Source: Sphaerisporangium siamense | GTDB taxonomy: Bacteria; Actinomycetota; Actinomycetes; Streptosporangiales; Streptosporangiaceae | Assembly (NCBI RefSeq): GCF_014205275.1 | Contig: NZ_JACHND010000001.1 | Span: 5,518,001-5,582,000 of the forward strand | Direction: 5' to 3' | DNA length: 64,000 bases | Shown here: positions 43,141 to 50,963 of the stretch, piece after piece | How the letters are laid out: each line of letters begins with the position of its first letter | How positions within the stretch are numbered: the stretch's first letter is position 1 | The notes under the pieces: model-generated | Seen by the model: only the letters and a program-made list of their open reading frames with translations | Database searches by the model: none | What the model was told of the DNA's origin: nothing | Position numbers and translations under genes: made by a program

Positions 43141-43530
43141 ATGGGTGACAGGCCGGTCAGGATTCCCGGGCCCGACCACCCGATCACGGTCGAGCGGAAC
43201 CCCGCCCGCGTCGTGGTGACGCTCGGCGGGCGCGTGCTCGCCGACACCAAGGACGCGCTGACGCTGCGCGAGGCGAGCTACCCGCCCGTGCAGTACATCC
43301 CGCGCAAGGACGTCGACATGGGGCGGCTCGAACCCACCGACCACCACACGTACTGCCCCTACAAGGGCGACGCCTCCTACTTCAGCCTTCCCGAGGGCGG
43401 CGAGCGCGGGGCCAACGCCGTCTGGAGCTACCAGACGCCGTACGAGGCGGTCGGCGAGATCGAGGGGCACCTCGCCTTCTACCCCGACCGCGTGGACGCG
43501 ATCGAGGAACGGGACGCCCCTCCGGCATAG
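43141..43530 (+). CDS. DUF427 protein
   Basis: A 129-aa single-domain protein of the DUF427 family, a compact beta barrel of unknown function. Typical elements are the N-terminal PDHPITVERNPARVVVTLGG, the central TYCPYKGDASYFSL and the end VGEIEGHLAFYPDRVD. The ATG at 43141 has GGAGGT upstream. The flanking gaps (152 and 153 nt) show no gene. No neighbour suggests a role. Confidence 0.88.
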   Translation: MGDRPVRIPGPDHPITVERNPARVVVTLGGRVLADTKDALTLREASYPPVQYIPRKDVDMGRLEPTDHHTYCPYKGDASYFSLPEGGERGANAVWSYQTPYEAVGEIEGHLAFYPDRVDAIEERDAPPA

Positions 43531-43683
43531 TTCCCGGCGAACCCCGGCCCCAAGGCGCGCGGGCTCCAGTCGCGGGGGACGAAGGCGCGGTCCCGAGATG
43601 AGCGGTTCCGGGGGGTGCGCGCTCTCTTCCTGGGCCTACGGGTCCGTGGCGCACGGTCTCTGGGATGCCGGGACCCGCGGTGG

Positions 43684-44856
43684 TCAGTGGACGGCCTCCA
43701 GGATGGTCGCGTTGGCCAGGCCGCCGGCCTCGCACATCGTCTGCAGGCCGTAGCGGGCGCCGCGGCGGCGCATGGCGTGGACCAGCGTGGTCATGATGCG
43801 CGCGCCGCTGGCGCCGAGCGGGTGGCCGAGGGCGATCGCGCCGCCGTCGGCGTTGACCTTCGCCGGGTCGGCGCCGGTCTCCTGCTCCCAGGCCAGCACG
43901 ACCGAGGCGAAGGCCTCGTTGACCTCGAACAGGTCGATGTCGCCGAGCCGCAGCCCGGCCCGGCGCAGGACCTTCTCGGTGGCCGGGATCACGCCGGTCA
44001 GCATCAGCAGCGGGTCGGAGCCGGTGACGGCGAAGGAGTGCAGGCGCGCCAGCGGGCGCAGCCCGAGGCGGGCGGCGGTGTCGGTGGTCGTGATCAGCAG
44101 GGCGGCGGCGCCGTCGTTGATCGGGCTGCTGTTGCCCGCGGTCACCGACCACTCGATCTGCGGGAACCGCTCGGCGTATCCGGGCTCGGCGAAGGCGGGC
44201 CGCAGCGCGGCCAGGGCCGCCATGCCGGTGCCGGGCCGCACCGACTCGTCGCCGCGCACGCCGCCGATCGGCGCGATCTCCTCGTCGAAGAGCCCGGCCG
44301 CGTGCGCGGCGGCGGCCCGGGTGTGCGATTCGAGCGCGAAGGCGTCCATGCGCTCGCGGCTCAGCGACCACTTGGCGGCGATCAGCTCGGCGCTGACTCC
44401 CTGCGGGACCAGGCCGTCGGGGAAGCGCGCGGCCACGCCGGGGCCGAACGGGTCGGAGCCCGGCGGGACGTTGGACCACATGGGCACCCGGCTCATCGAC
44501 TCCACCCCGCACGCCACGACCAGGTCGTAGGCGCCGGAGATCACGCCCTGGGCGGCGAAGTGGACGGCCTGCTGGGAGGACCCGCACTGGCGGTCCACGG
44601 TGACGGCGGGCACCGTGTCGGGGAACCCGGCGGAGAGCCAGGCGTACCGGGTGGTGTTCATGGCCTGCTCGGCGACCTGGTCGACGCAGCCGCCGATCAC
44701 GTCGTCGATCAGGGCGGGGTCGACGCCCGCGCGGTCGATCAGGGCCTTGAGGGTGTGGGCGAGCAGGTCGACGGGGTGGATCCCGGCGAGCGCGCCGCCG
44801 GGCTTGCCCTTGCCGATGGGGGTGCGCACGGCCTGCACGATCACGGCGTCACGCAT
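43684..44856 (-). CDS. thiolase (acetyl-CoA C-acyltransferase)
   Basis: A 390-aa thiolase of beta-oxidation or related condensation and cleavage pathways. The nucleophile is C91 in VDRQCGSSQQA. The C-terminal motifs NEAFAS, ALGHPLGASG (catalytic His) and MCEAGG (second Cys) are intact. The ATG at 44856 is favoured over the GTG at 44868 because GGAGG is ideally placed for it and overlaps the GTG. It is divergent from an HxlR regulator, 83 nt apart, with palindromic sites in between, so it is probably that regulator's target. Confidence 0.93.
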   Translation of the reverse strand: MRDAVIVQAVRTPIGKGKPGGALAGIHPVDLLAHTLKALIDRAGVDPALIDDVIGGCVDQVAEQAMNTTRYAWLSAGFPDTVPAVTVDRQCGSSQQAVHFAAQGVISGAYDLVVACGVESMSRVPMWSNVPPGSDPFGPGVAARFPDGLVPQGVSAELIAAKWSLSRERMDAFALESHTRAAAAHAAGLFDEEIAPIGGVRGDESVRPGTGMAALAALRPAFAEPGYAERFPQIEWSVTAGNSSPINDGAAALLITTTDTAARLGLRPLARLHSFAVTGSDPLLMLTGVIPATEKVLRRAGLRLGDIDLFEVNEAFASVVLAWEQETGADPAKVNADGGAIALGHPLGASGARIMTTLVHAMRRRGARYGLQTMCEAGGLANATILEAVH

Positions 44857-44888
44857 CGCGGCCTCCACTAGGTTGGAAAACTGGACCC

Positions 44889-44919
44889 ACTGTAACCCTG
44901 GTAAGTTGGATATTCCAAC
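44889..44919 (-). promoter_or_regulatory. thiolase promoter with HxlR operator
   Basis: On the minus strand TTGGAA (44918-44913), 18 nt, TACAGT (44894-44889). A palindrome GTTGGA-TAT-TCCAAC (44905-44919) covers the -35, and a further half-site GGTTGGAA lies at 44871-44878 beyond the start point. It sits between divergent thiolase and HxlR genes. Confidence 0.6.
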
Positions 44920-44939
44920 CCACTAGGGGAGGTGTGACC

Positions 44940-45455
44940 GTGCCCACACCCGCGCCGTCCCGGCCGCCGGACGGCCCGCGGCCCGCCGTCCGGGCCGACT
45001 CGCGCCCCTGCTCGATCGCCGACGCCCTGAGCGTGGTCGGCGAGAAGTACTCCCTGCTCGTGCTGCGCGAGGTGTTCCTCGGCGTGCGCCGCTTCGACGC
45101 CATCGCGCGCAACGTCGGCGCCCCGCGCGACGTCCTGGCCGCCCGCCTGCGCCGCCTCACCGAGGGCGGCGTGCTGAAGAAGGTCCTCTACAGCGAGCGC
45201 CCCGCGCGCCACGAGTACCGCCTCACCGCGGCGGGCCGCGAGCTGGAACCGGTCCTGCTGCTGCTGCGCCAGTGGGGCGACCGGCACCTGACCGACCGCC
45301 CCCCGGTGGTCGTGGAGCACTCCTGCGGCGCCGACCTGGACCCCGTCGTGCTCTGCCGCGTGTGCGGCGCCGCCGCGGCCGGTTCCTCGCGCGTGCATGT
45401 CACGATCCCCGGCTGGACCGTCACCGGCCCGGTGGAGGAGCCGCCGGCGGGCTGA
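44940..45455 (+). CDS. HxlR-family transcriptional regulator
   Basis: A 171-aa winged-HTH protein. The HxlR core CSIADALSVVGEKYSLLVLREVFLGVRRF and the recognition-helix region DVLAARLRRLTEGGVL are clear. The C-terminus adds a CxxC-type metal-binding-looking piece (HSCGADLDPVVLCRVCG), and an N-terminal Cys sits at the HTH edge, so it may sense redox state or metal. The GTG at 44940 is preferred over 44934 because GGGGAGG is correctly spaced only for the former. It probably controls itself and the divergent thiolase. Confidence 0.88.
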   Translation: MPTPAPSRPPDGPRPAVRADSRPCSIADALSVVGEKYSLLVLREVFLGVRRFDAIARNVGAPRDVLAARLRRLTEGGVLKKVLYSERPARHEYRLTAAGRELEPVLLLLRQWGDRHLTDRPPVVVEHSCGADLDPVVLCRVCGAAAAGSSRVHVTIPGWTVTGPVEEPPAG

Positions 45456-45501
45456 CCCGGCCCGGAAGGCCCGCCGCCGCGCCGGCGACGGGCCTCGGTC
45501 G

Positions 45502-46209
45502 TCAGTCGGCGTCGCCGATCTCGATCATCACCTGGTCCAGGGACTTGCGGGTCAGGTCGGGCACCTCGCAGTCGGGGGCGGGGTAGCCGACCGGGATGAC
45601 GGCGAAGGCCTTCTCGTTGACCGGGCGCTCCAGGAGCTCTCCGAGGAAGCGCATCGGGCTCGGGGTGTGGATCAGGGCCGCCAGGCCCGACAGGTGCAGC
45701 GCGGTCAGCAGCATGCCCACCGCGATGCCGACCGACTCGTTGACGTAGTAGTGCTTGCGGGTCGAGCCGTCGGGGGCCAGGTAGTAGCGCTGCTGGAACA
45801 CCACGATCAGGTGGGGGGCCTCGGTGAGGTGGGTCTTGACCTCGTCGGTGCCGAGCGGGCGCAGGGCCTCCAGCCACTCGTCGCCGAGCCGCCCCGCGTA
45901 GGCCTCGCGCTCCTCCTCCTCGGCGGCCTCCCGGATGCGCCGGCGCGCATCCGGGTCGGTGACGTGCACGAACGTCCAGGGCTGCTGGTGGGCGCCGGAC
46001 GGCGCGGTGGCGGCGACGGCGATGGCGTCGCGCACCGCCTGCGCGGGCACGGGGTCGGGGGAGAACTGGCGGACGGTGCGCCGCTCCTCCATGCGGCGGC
46101 GCAGCGTGGCGGCGGTGGTCAGCGTCTCCTGCTCGGGCAGCCGGGGTGGCCGGTAGCCGACGGAGCGGTAGGGCTTGCCATGGATGGGTTCCCAGGCCGT
46201 CGTAGTCAT
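45502..46209 (-). CDS. iodotyrosine deiodinase-like nitroreductase
   Basis: A 235-aa FMN flavoprotein of the nitroreductase fold, closest in pattern to iodotyrosine deiodinase (IYD), which reductively removes halogen from halotyrosines. The core TAPSGAHQQPWTFV and the C-terminal PDLTRKSLDQV both match IYD. The IYD substrate triad Glu-Tyr-Lys is present as E100, Y104 and K125, with the same spacing (4 and 21) as human E157, Y161 and K182. There is no membrane anchor. The ATG at 46209 has TACGAT at the leaderless distance. It is divergent from an Lrp regulator, compatible with an aromatic amino acid substrate. Confidence 0.8.
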   Translation of the reverse strand: MTTTAWEPIHGKPYRSVGYRPPRLPEQETLTTAATLRRRMEERRTVRQFSPDPVPAQAVRDAIAVAATAPSGAHQQPWTFVHVTDPDARRRIREAAEEEEREAYAGRLGDEWLEALRPLGTDEVKTHLTEAPHLIVVFQQRYYLAPDGSTRKHYYVNESVGIAVGMLLTALHLSGLAALIHTPSPMRFLGELLERPVNEKAFAVIPVGYPAPDCEVPDLTRKSLDQVMIEIGDAD

Positions 46210-46215
46210 ACGGTG

Positions 46216-46221
46216 ATCGTA
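46216..46221 (-). promoter_or_regulatory. -10 box of a leaderless deiodinase mRNA
   Basis: On the minus strand TACGAT, 6 nt, then the ATG at 46209; no Shine-Dalgarno. Confidence 0.45.
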
Positions 46222-46389
46222 AGGACGCCGGTCGGCAGATCGCCAGATATGCCCATACAGCGGAAAATCGGGCCTTGGACGCGCGGTGCGGCCCCCCATG
46301 CGGACGGCGGGCGCGGCGGCCGGACGGGCGGCGCCGGCCGCGACCATGCCGTGACCGCGGGGGCGTGACGAAACCGCCGGAAAGGGCGC

Positions 46390-46395
46390 TACCGT
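46390..46395 (+). promoter_or_regulatory. -10 box of a leaderless lrp-type mRNA
   Basis: TACCGT, 7 nt, then the GTG at 46403. The 193-nt gap to the divergent deiodinase gene shows no other clear site. Confidence 0.45.
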
Positions 46396-46402
46396 TTACG
46401 GA

Positions 46403-46858
46403 GTGGAGGACATCGATCGCCGGATCGTGACGCTGCTGGCCCGGGACGGCCGCATGAGCTTCACCGATCTCGCCAGAGAGACCGGCCTGTCGGTCTCGGC
46501 CGTTCACCAGCGGGTGCGCAGGCTCGAGAAGCGCGGCGTGATCAGGAGCTACGCGGCGCTGATCGATCACGACGCGGTCGGTCTCCCGCTCACGGCGTTC
46601 GTCTCGATCAAGCCGATCGACCCCTCGGCCCCCGACGACGCCCCCGAGCGGCTGGAGCACCTCACCGCGATCGAGGCCTGCCACAGCGTCGCGGGGGACG
46701 AGAGCTACATCCTGAAGGTGCGGGTGCCCTCGCCGAACGCGCTCGAACTGCTGCTCCAGCAGATCCGCGCCGCGGCCAACGTGGCCACCCGCACCACGAT
46801 CGTGCTCAGCACCCCGTACGAGTACCGCACCCCGGACCTCACGGGGGACGCCTCCTAG
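46403..46858 (+). CDS. Lrp/AsnC-family regulator
   Basis: A 151-aa feast/famine regulator. The N-terminal HTH (DIDRRIVTLLARDGRMSFTD, then LARETGLSVSAVHQRVRRLE) is followed by a RAM ligand-binding and oligomerisation domain (about 65-145) with the acidic GDESYILKV strand. Members respond to amino acids. It is divergent from the deiodinase-like gene, so that gene is its most likely target. The GTG at 46403 is supported by the HTH position and a -10 box 7 nt upstream. Confidence 0.92.
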   Translation: MEDIDRRIVTLLARDGRMSFTDLARETGLSVSAVHQRVRRLEKRGVIRSYAALIDHDAVGLPLTAFVSIKPIDPSAPDDAPERLEHLTAIEACHSVAGDESYILKVRVPSPNALELLLQQIRAAANVATRTTIVLSTPYEYRTPDLTGDAS

Positions 46859-46887
46859 AAGGCGCCCCCCGGGGCGTCAGCGGCCCG

Positions 46888-47865
46888 CTACGAGACCGGC
46901 GCGGGCTCGGCGAAGCCCTCCCGCAGCCGTGCCGCCGCGCCCGGCTCTGCGCCGAGGCGTTCCAGGCCGAGCAGCGCGGCGCCCACGATCGGCGGCAGGT
47001 CGGTCACCAGCAGCCTCGCCGCCGGGGCCTGCGCGGCGTACCGCTCCTCGATCATCCCGTGCAACAGCGGGTGGCGGGCGGTGAGCACGCCGCCGCCGAG
47101 CACGACCTCGCAGGGCCGCTCCAGCAGGCCGAGCCTGCGCATCGCGACCACGCCCAGGACCGCGACCTCGTCGGCCTGCCGCTCCACCACCGCACGGGCG
47201 ACGGCGTCCCCCGTGGCGGCCTCCAGCAGCGGCGGCACCAGGCCGTGCAGCACCTCGTGAGCGAGCTCGCCGAAGTGGATGGCCAGCACGACCTCCTCGG
47301 CCCGCCGCACCCCGAAGTGCCCGCGGACCGTCTCCAGCAGCAGCGTGGCGGGCCCGCGGCCGTCCTCGGCGCGCACCGCGTGCCACAGCGCCTCCTCGCC
47401 GAGGCCGTACCCGCCGCCCCAGTCGCCGCTGAGCCGGCCGAGCGCGGGGAAGCGGGCGATCTCGCCGCCGGGCGACACCCCGACCGCGTTGATCCCCGCG
47501 CCGCACACCACCGCCACGCCCCACGGCCGCGTGGCCCCGGCGCGCAGCAGCGCGAAGGTGTCGTTGCCCACCACGACGTCGGCGCCGTACCCGCGCGAGG
47601 AGATCTCCTCGCGCAGCGACTCCTCCTCGACGGGCAGGTCGGCCCCGGCCACGTACGCCGACACCAGGTCGGCGTACGGCGTCGCGGCATCCTCGCCCAG
47701 AATGCGCCGCGCGGTGTCGCCGAGCACGTCGATGGCCGCGGGCACGCCCGAGCTCTGCGGGGTGAACCCGGCGCCCCTGCCGCGGGCCAGGACCGTGCCG
47801 TCCTCCGCCACCAGCGCGACGTCGGTCTTGCTGTTGCCGCCGTCGACCGCGAGAACGGTCCTCAC
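46888..47865 (-). CDS. BadF/BadG-type sugar kinase (GlcNAc kinase-like)
   Basis: A 325-aa ASKHA-fold ATPase of the group containing N-acetylglucosamine kinases. Phosphate-1 motif LAVDGGNSKTDVALV, the adenosine and phosphate loop VVCGAGINAVG, and GDWGGGYGLGEEAL are visible. It would phosphorylate the sugar entering via the adjacent importer, although a GH4 partner often handles 6-phosphosugars, so the order of steps is open. The GTG at 47865 overlaps the GH4 stop by 4 nt. It is the last gene of the ROK-led operon. Confidence 0.82.
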   Translation of the reverse strand: MRTVLAVDGGNSKTDVALVAEDGTVLARGRGAGFTPQSSGVPAAIDVLGDTARRILGEDAATPYADLVSAYVAGADLPVEEESLREEISSRGYGADVVVGNDTFALLRAGATRPWGVAVVCGAGINAVGVSPGGEIARFPALGRLSGDWGGGYGLGEEALWHAVRAEDGRGPATLLLETVRGHFGVRRAEEVVLAIHFGELAHEVLHGLVPPLLEAATGDAVARAVVERQADEVAVLGVVAMRRLGLLERPCEVVLGGGVLTARHPLLHGMIEERYAAQAPAARLLVTDLPPIVGAALLGLERLGAEPGAAARLREGFAEPAPVS

Positions 47866-49124
47866 GCGCGCACCGCCCAGGGCAGGAAGGCGCGGTTGGC
47901 CGCGACCAGCTGTTCGGCCAGGTCCCGCGACACCGACGCCTGGCCGATCAGCGGGTGGGCCAGCAGCGCGTCGGCGACCCGGTCGGCGCCGCCGTGCAGC
48001 GCGGCCTCCAGGGCCAGCGCCTCGTAGGCGGTGACGTGGGCGATCAGCCCGGCGTACAGCGGCTCCACCGGGTCGACCGGCAGGGCCGTGGCCCCGCCCG
48101 CGCCGATGCGCGCGGGCACCTCGATCACCGCGTCGTCGGCCAGGAACGGCAGCGTGCCGTCGTTGCGCAGGTTGACGACCTGCGTGTCGCCCCGGTCGTT
48201 GACCAGCGAGGAGATCAGCGCGACCGCCGACTCCGAGTAGAAGGCGCCGCCGCGCTTCTCCAGCAGCTCGGGCTTGGTGTCCACGGCCGGGTCGGCGTAC
48301 AGGGCGAGCAGCCGCTCCTCCATCGCGGCGACCTCGGCGGCCCGCGACGGTTTGGTGCGCTGCTCGGCCACCACCGCGTCGTGCTCGTAGAAGTACCGCA
48401 GGTAGTACGACGGCACGACGCCGAGCCTGCGGATCAGCTCCACGGGCAGGCCGACCGAGGTAGCGATCTCCTCGCCGTGGTCGGCGAGCAGCCGCGGCAG
48501 CACGTCGGCCCCGTCCACGCGCACGGAACGTTCCCAGCTGAGGTGGTTGAGGCCGACGTGGCCGAGCGAGACCCGCTCGGGGGTGACGCCGAGGGCGGCG
48601 GCGAAGCGCCGCTGGAAGCCGATGGCCACGTTGCACAGGCCGATCGCCCGGTGCCCGGCCTGGAGCAGCGCCCGGGTGACGATGCCGACCGGGTTGGTGA
48701 AGTCGACGATCCACGCCTCGGGGGCGGCCTTGGCCACCCGCTCGGCGATGTCCAGCACCACTGGGACGGTGCGCAGGGCCTTGGCCAGGCCCCCCGCCCC
48801 GGTGGTCTCCTGCCCGACGCAGCCGCACTCCAGCGGCAGCGTCTCGTCCACGTTGCGCGCGGCCTGCCCGCCGATCCGCAACTGGATGAGGACGGCCTGG
48901 GCTCCCGCCACGCCCTCCTCCACGGTGGTGGCCGTGCTCACGGTGGCCGGGTGTCCGGCCCGCGCGAGCATCCGCGACGCCATCCCCGACACCGGGGCGA
49001 GCCGCCGCTCGTCGGGATCGACGAGCACGATCTCCGACAGCGGCAGCTCCTCACGCAACCGGGCGAACCCGTCGATGAGTTCTGGTGTGTAGGTGGAGCC
49101 GCCCCCGACAACGGCCAGTTTCAT
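47862..49124 (-). CDS. GH4 glycosidase (6-phospho-beta-glucosidase type)
   Basis: A 420-aa NAD- and Mn-dependent glycosidase that works by a redox elimination mechanism. The dinucleotide loop GGGSTYTPEL is at 7-16, C164 in GLCNVAIG and H194 in HVGLNHLSW are the metal ligands, and the DFTNPVGIVT segment is conserved. Members act on alpha- or beta-linked 6-phospho-sugars or, in some branches, unphosphorylated ones; no phosphotransferase system is nearby, so the latter is possible. The ATG shares one base with the permease stop (TAATG). Confidence 0.9.
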   Translation of the reverse strand: MKLAVVGGGSTYTPELIDGFARLREELPLSEIVLVDPDERRLAPVSGMASRMLARAGHPATVSTATTVEEGVAGAQAVLIQLRIGGQAARNVDETLPLECGCVGQETTGAGGLAKALRTVPVVLDIAERVAKAAPEAWIVDFTNPVGIVTRALLQAGHRAIGLCNVAIGFQRRFAAALGVTPERVSLGHVGLNHLSWERSVRVDGADVLPRLLADHGEEIATSVGLPVELIRRLGVVPSYYLRYFYEHDAVVAEQRTKPSRAAEVAAMEERLLALYADPAVDTKPELLEKRGGAFYSESAVALISSLVNDRGDTQVVNLRNDGTLPFLADDAVIEVPARIGAGGATALPVDPVEPLYAGLIAHVTAYEALALEAALHGGADRVADALLAHPLIGQASVSRDLAEQLVAANRAFLPWAVRA

Positions 49125-50002
49125 TACTTGACTCCCGTCAGCTTGACGCCTTCGATGAACGCCTTCTGGGCGAAGAAGAACACTATGATCACCGGGGCCA
49201 TGGCGAGAAGGGTGGCCGCCATGGTCAGGTTCCACTGGACGCGGTGCACGGCTCTGAAGGATGCCAGGCCGATCGACAGCGTCCAGTGGGAGGTGTCGGT
49301 CCCCGCGTACAGCAGCGGGCCGTAGTAGTCGTTCCAGCAGTAGAAGAACTGGAACAGGGCGACGGCCGCGATCGCGGGCCGCGCCATGGGCAGGATGACC
49401 CGGACCAGCGTGCCGAACTCCCCGTACCCGTCCACGCGGGCCGCGTCGGAGTACTCCTTGGGGATCGTCACCAGGAACTGCCGCAGCAGGAAGATGGAGA
49501 AGGCGTCCCCGAGCAGCATGGGCAGGATCAGCGGCCACAGCGTGCCGGTCAGGTGGAACCGCGCCCACAGGATGTAGACGGGCACGGCGACGACCTGCGG
49601 CGGCAGCATCATCGTGGTGATGACCAGCAGGGTCGCCACCTTGCGCCCGGGGAAGCGGAACCGCGCCAGCGCGTACGCCACCGGGATCGAGGAGACGAGC
49701 ATGAACACGGTGGCCAGCACCGCGTACATGAGCGTGTTGAGTATCCAGGTGAGCAGCGGGGCCTTCTGAAAGATCTCGGCGAAGTTGCCCCACTCCCAGT
49801 GCTCGGGCCACAGCCGCGAGGTGAGCGCCTGGTGGTCGGTCATGACGGCGGTCAGCGCGATGAACGCCAGTGGCGCGAGGAACATGATGGCCAGGGCCAG
49901 CGCGAGCGCGTGGGTGGCGATCCAGGTCAGCGCGGCGCGCCTGCGGTGCCCGCGCGCCCGGCCGGCCGCGCGGCGGGAGGCGGGCGCCAGGGTGAGGGTC
50001 AT
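49124..50002 (-). CDS. sugar ABC permease, MalG-like
   Basis: A 292-aa permease with six membrane helices. The EAA loop is in PKEYSDAARVDGYGEFGTLVRVILP. The ATG at 50002 overlaps the stop of the other permease by 4 nt (ATGA). No ATPase gene is in this operon, so the ATP-binding subunit must come from elsewhere, for example an MsmK-type shared ATPase such as that at 18675-19829; this sharing is inference. Confidence 0.91.
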   Translation of the reverse strand: MTLTLAPASRRAAGRARGHRRRAALTWIATHALALALAIMFLAPLAFIALTAVMTDHQALTSRLWPEHWEWGNFAEIFQKAPLLTWILNTLMYAVLATVFMLVSSIPVAYALARFRFPGRKVATLLVITTMMLPPQVVAVPVYILWARFHLTGTLWPLILPMLLGDAFSIFLLRQFLVTIPKEYSDAARVDGYGEFGTLVRVILPMARPAIAAVALFQFFYCWNDYYGPLLYAGTDTSHWTLSIGLASFRAVHRVQWNLTMAATLLAMAPVIIVFFFAQKAFIEGVKLTGVK

Positions 50003-50958
50003 GCGTCCTCCTCGGCCAGGCCGCGGAACTGCCGCAGCAGGAACAGGGTGAACACCATCGACACCGCGAACAGGATGAGCGCGAGAACGCAGGCGTAACC
50101 CATGGCGAAGTCCCGGAATCCCTGGTGGAACAGCCATTCGGGGAACGTCAGCGTGGACTGGGCGGGGTAGCCGGGGGTGAACACCGAGCCGGCGGAGTCG
50201 GTGGAGCCGGAGGCCACGCGCGCGGCCACCATGGCCTGCGTGAAGTACTGCAGGGTCTGGATGACGCCGGTGACGGCGGCGAACATCAGCACCGGGCGGA
50301 TCACCGGCAGGGTGACGTGGAAGAACTGCTGCCAGGGGCCGGCGCCGTCCAGGGCGGCGGCCTCGTAGAGCTGCTTCGGCACGTCCAGCAGCGCGGCCAG
50401 GAAGATCACCATCAGGTCGCCGACGGACCACAGCCCGAGCAGGGTGAGCCCGGGTTTGGCCCAGCCGGGGTCGCCGAACCAGTCCGGCGAGGGCAGGCCG
50501 ACCGCCGAAAGGATCGTCGGGACCGGGCCGGTGCCGGGGTTGAGCAGGTAGACGAAGCCGAGCGTCCCGGCGACCAGCGGCACCAGGGACGGCAGGTAGA
50601 ACACCGTCCGGTAGAACCCGGCGCCGGCCTTGAGCTTGGTGACGAGCTGGGCGACGCCGAGCCCGAACAGCAGCCGCGCCGGCACCATCACCACGACCAG
50701 CCACAGCGTGTTGCGGATGGCGGTCCAGGCGGCCTCGTCCTGGAGGAAGTACCGGTAGTTGAGCAGGCCGACCGGCTCCAGCGTGAACAGGTCGTAGCGC
50801 TGGAAGGAGAAGTAGACGGTGGCGATCAGCGGATAGGCGAAGAAGACGGAGAACCCGGCCAGCCACGGGGACAGGTAGAGCAGCGCCCTGAGGGCGGGGC
50901 GGTGCCGGCCGCCGACCGGCACCGCCCTCCCGCGACGCCCGAGCGTCGTCGTGGCCAC
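49999..50958 (-). CDS. sugar ABC permease, MalF-like
   Basis: A 319-aa CUT1 permease with six membrane helices starting at about residue 26 (LLYLSPWLAGFSVFFAYPLI). The EAA loop is PKQLYEAAALDGAGPWQQFFHVTLP. The GTG at 50958 lies 5 nt after the binding-protein stop; the ribosome site is weak, which suggests translational coupling. Frames extending further upstream overlap the binding protein and are rejected. Confidence 0.9.
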   Translation of the reverse strand: MATTTLGRRGRAVPVGGRHRPALRALLYLSPWLAGFSVFFAYPLIATVYFSFQRYDLFTLEPVGLLNYRYFLQDEAAWTAIRNTLWLVVVMVPARLLFGLGVAQLVTKLKAGAGFYRTVFYLPSLVPLVAGTLGFVYLLNPGTGPVPTILSAVGLPSPDWFGDPGWAKPGLTLLGLWSVGDLMVIFLAALLDVPKQLYEAAALDGAGPWQQFFHVTLPVIRPVLMFAAVTGVIQTLQYFTQAMVAARVASGSTDSAGSVFTPGYPAQSTLTFPEWLFHQGFRDFAMGYACVLALILFAVSMVFTLFLLRQFRGLAEEDA

Positions 50959-50963
50959 GCGGA

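Noticed and set aside
43531-43683. A possible third copy of the nested palindrome (GCGCTCTCTTCC at about 43618)
   Set aside because: Only a short flank-like match; none of the three stems or the conserved loop is present.
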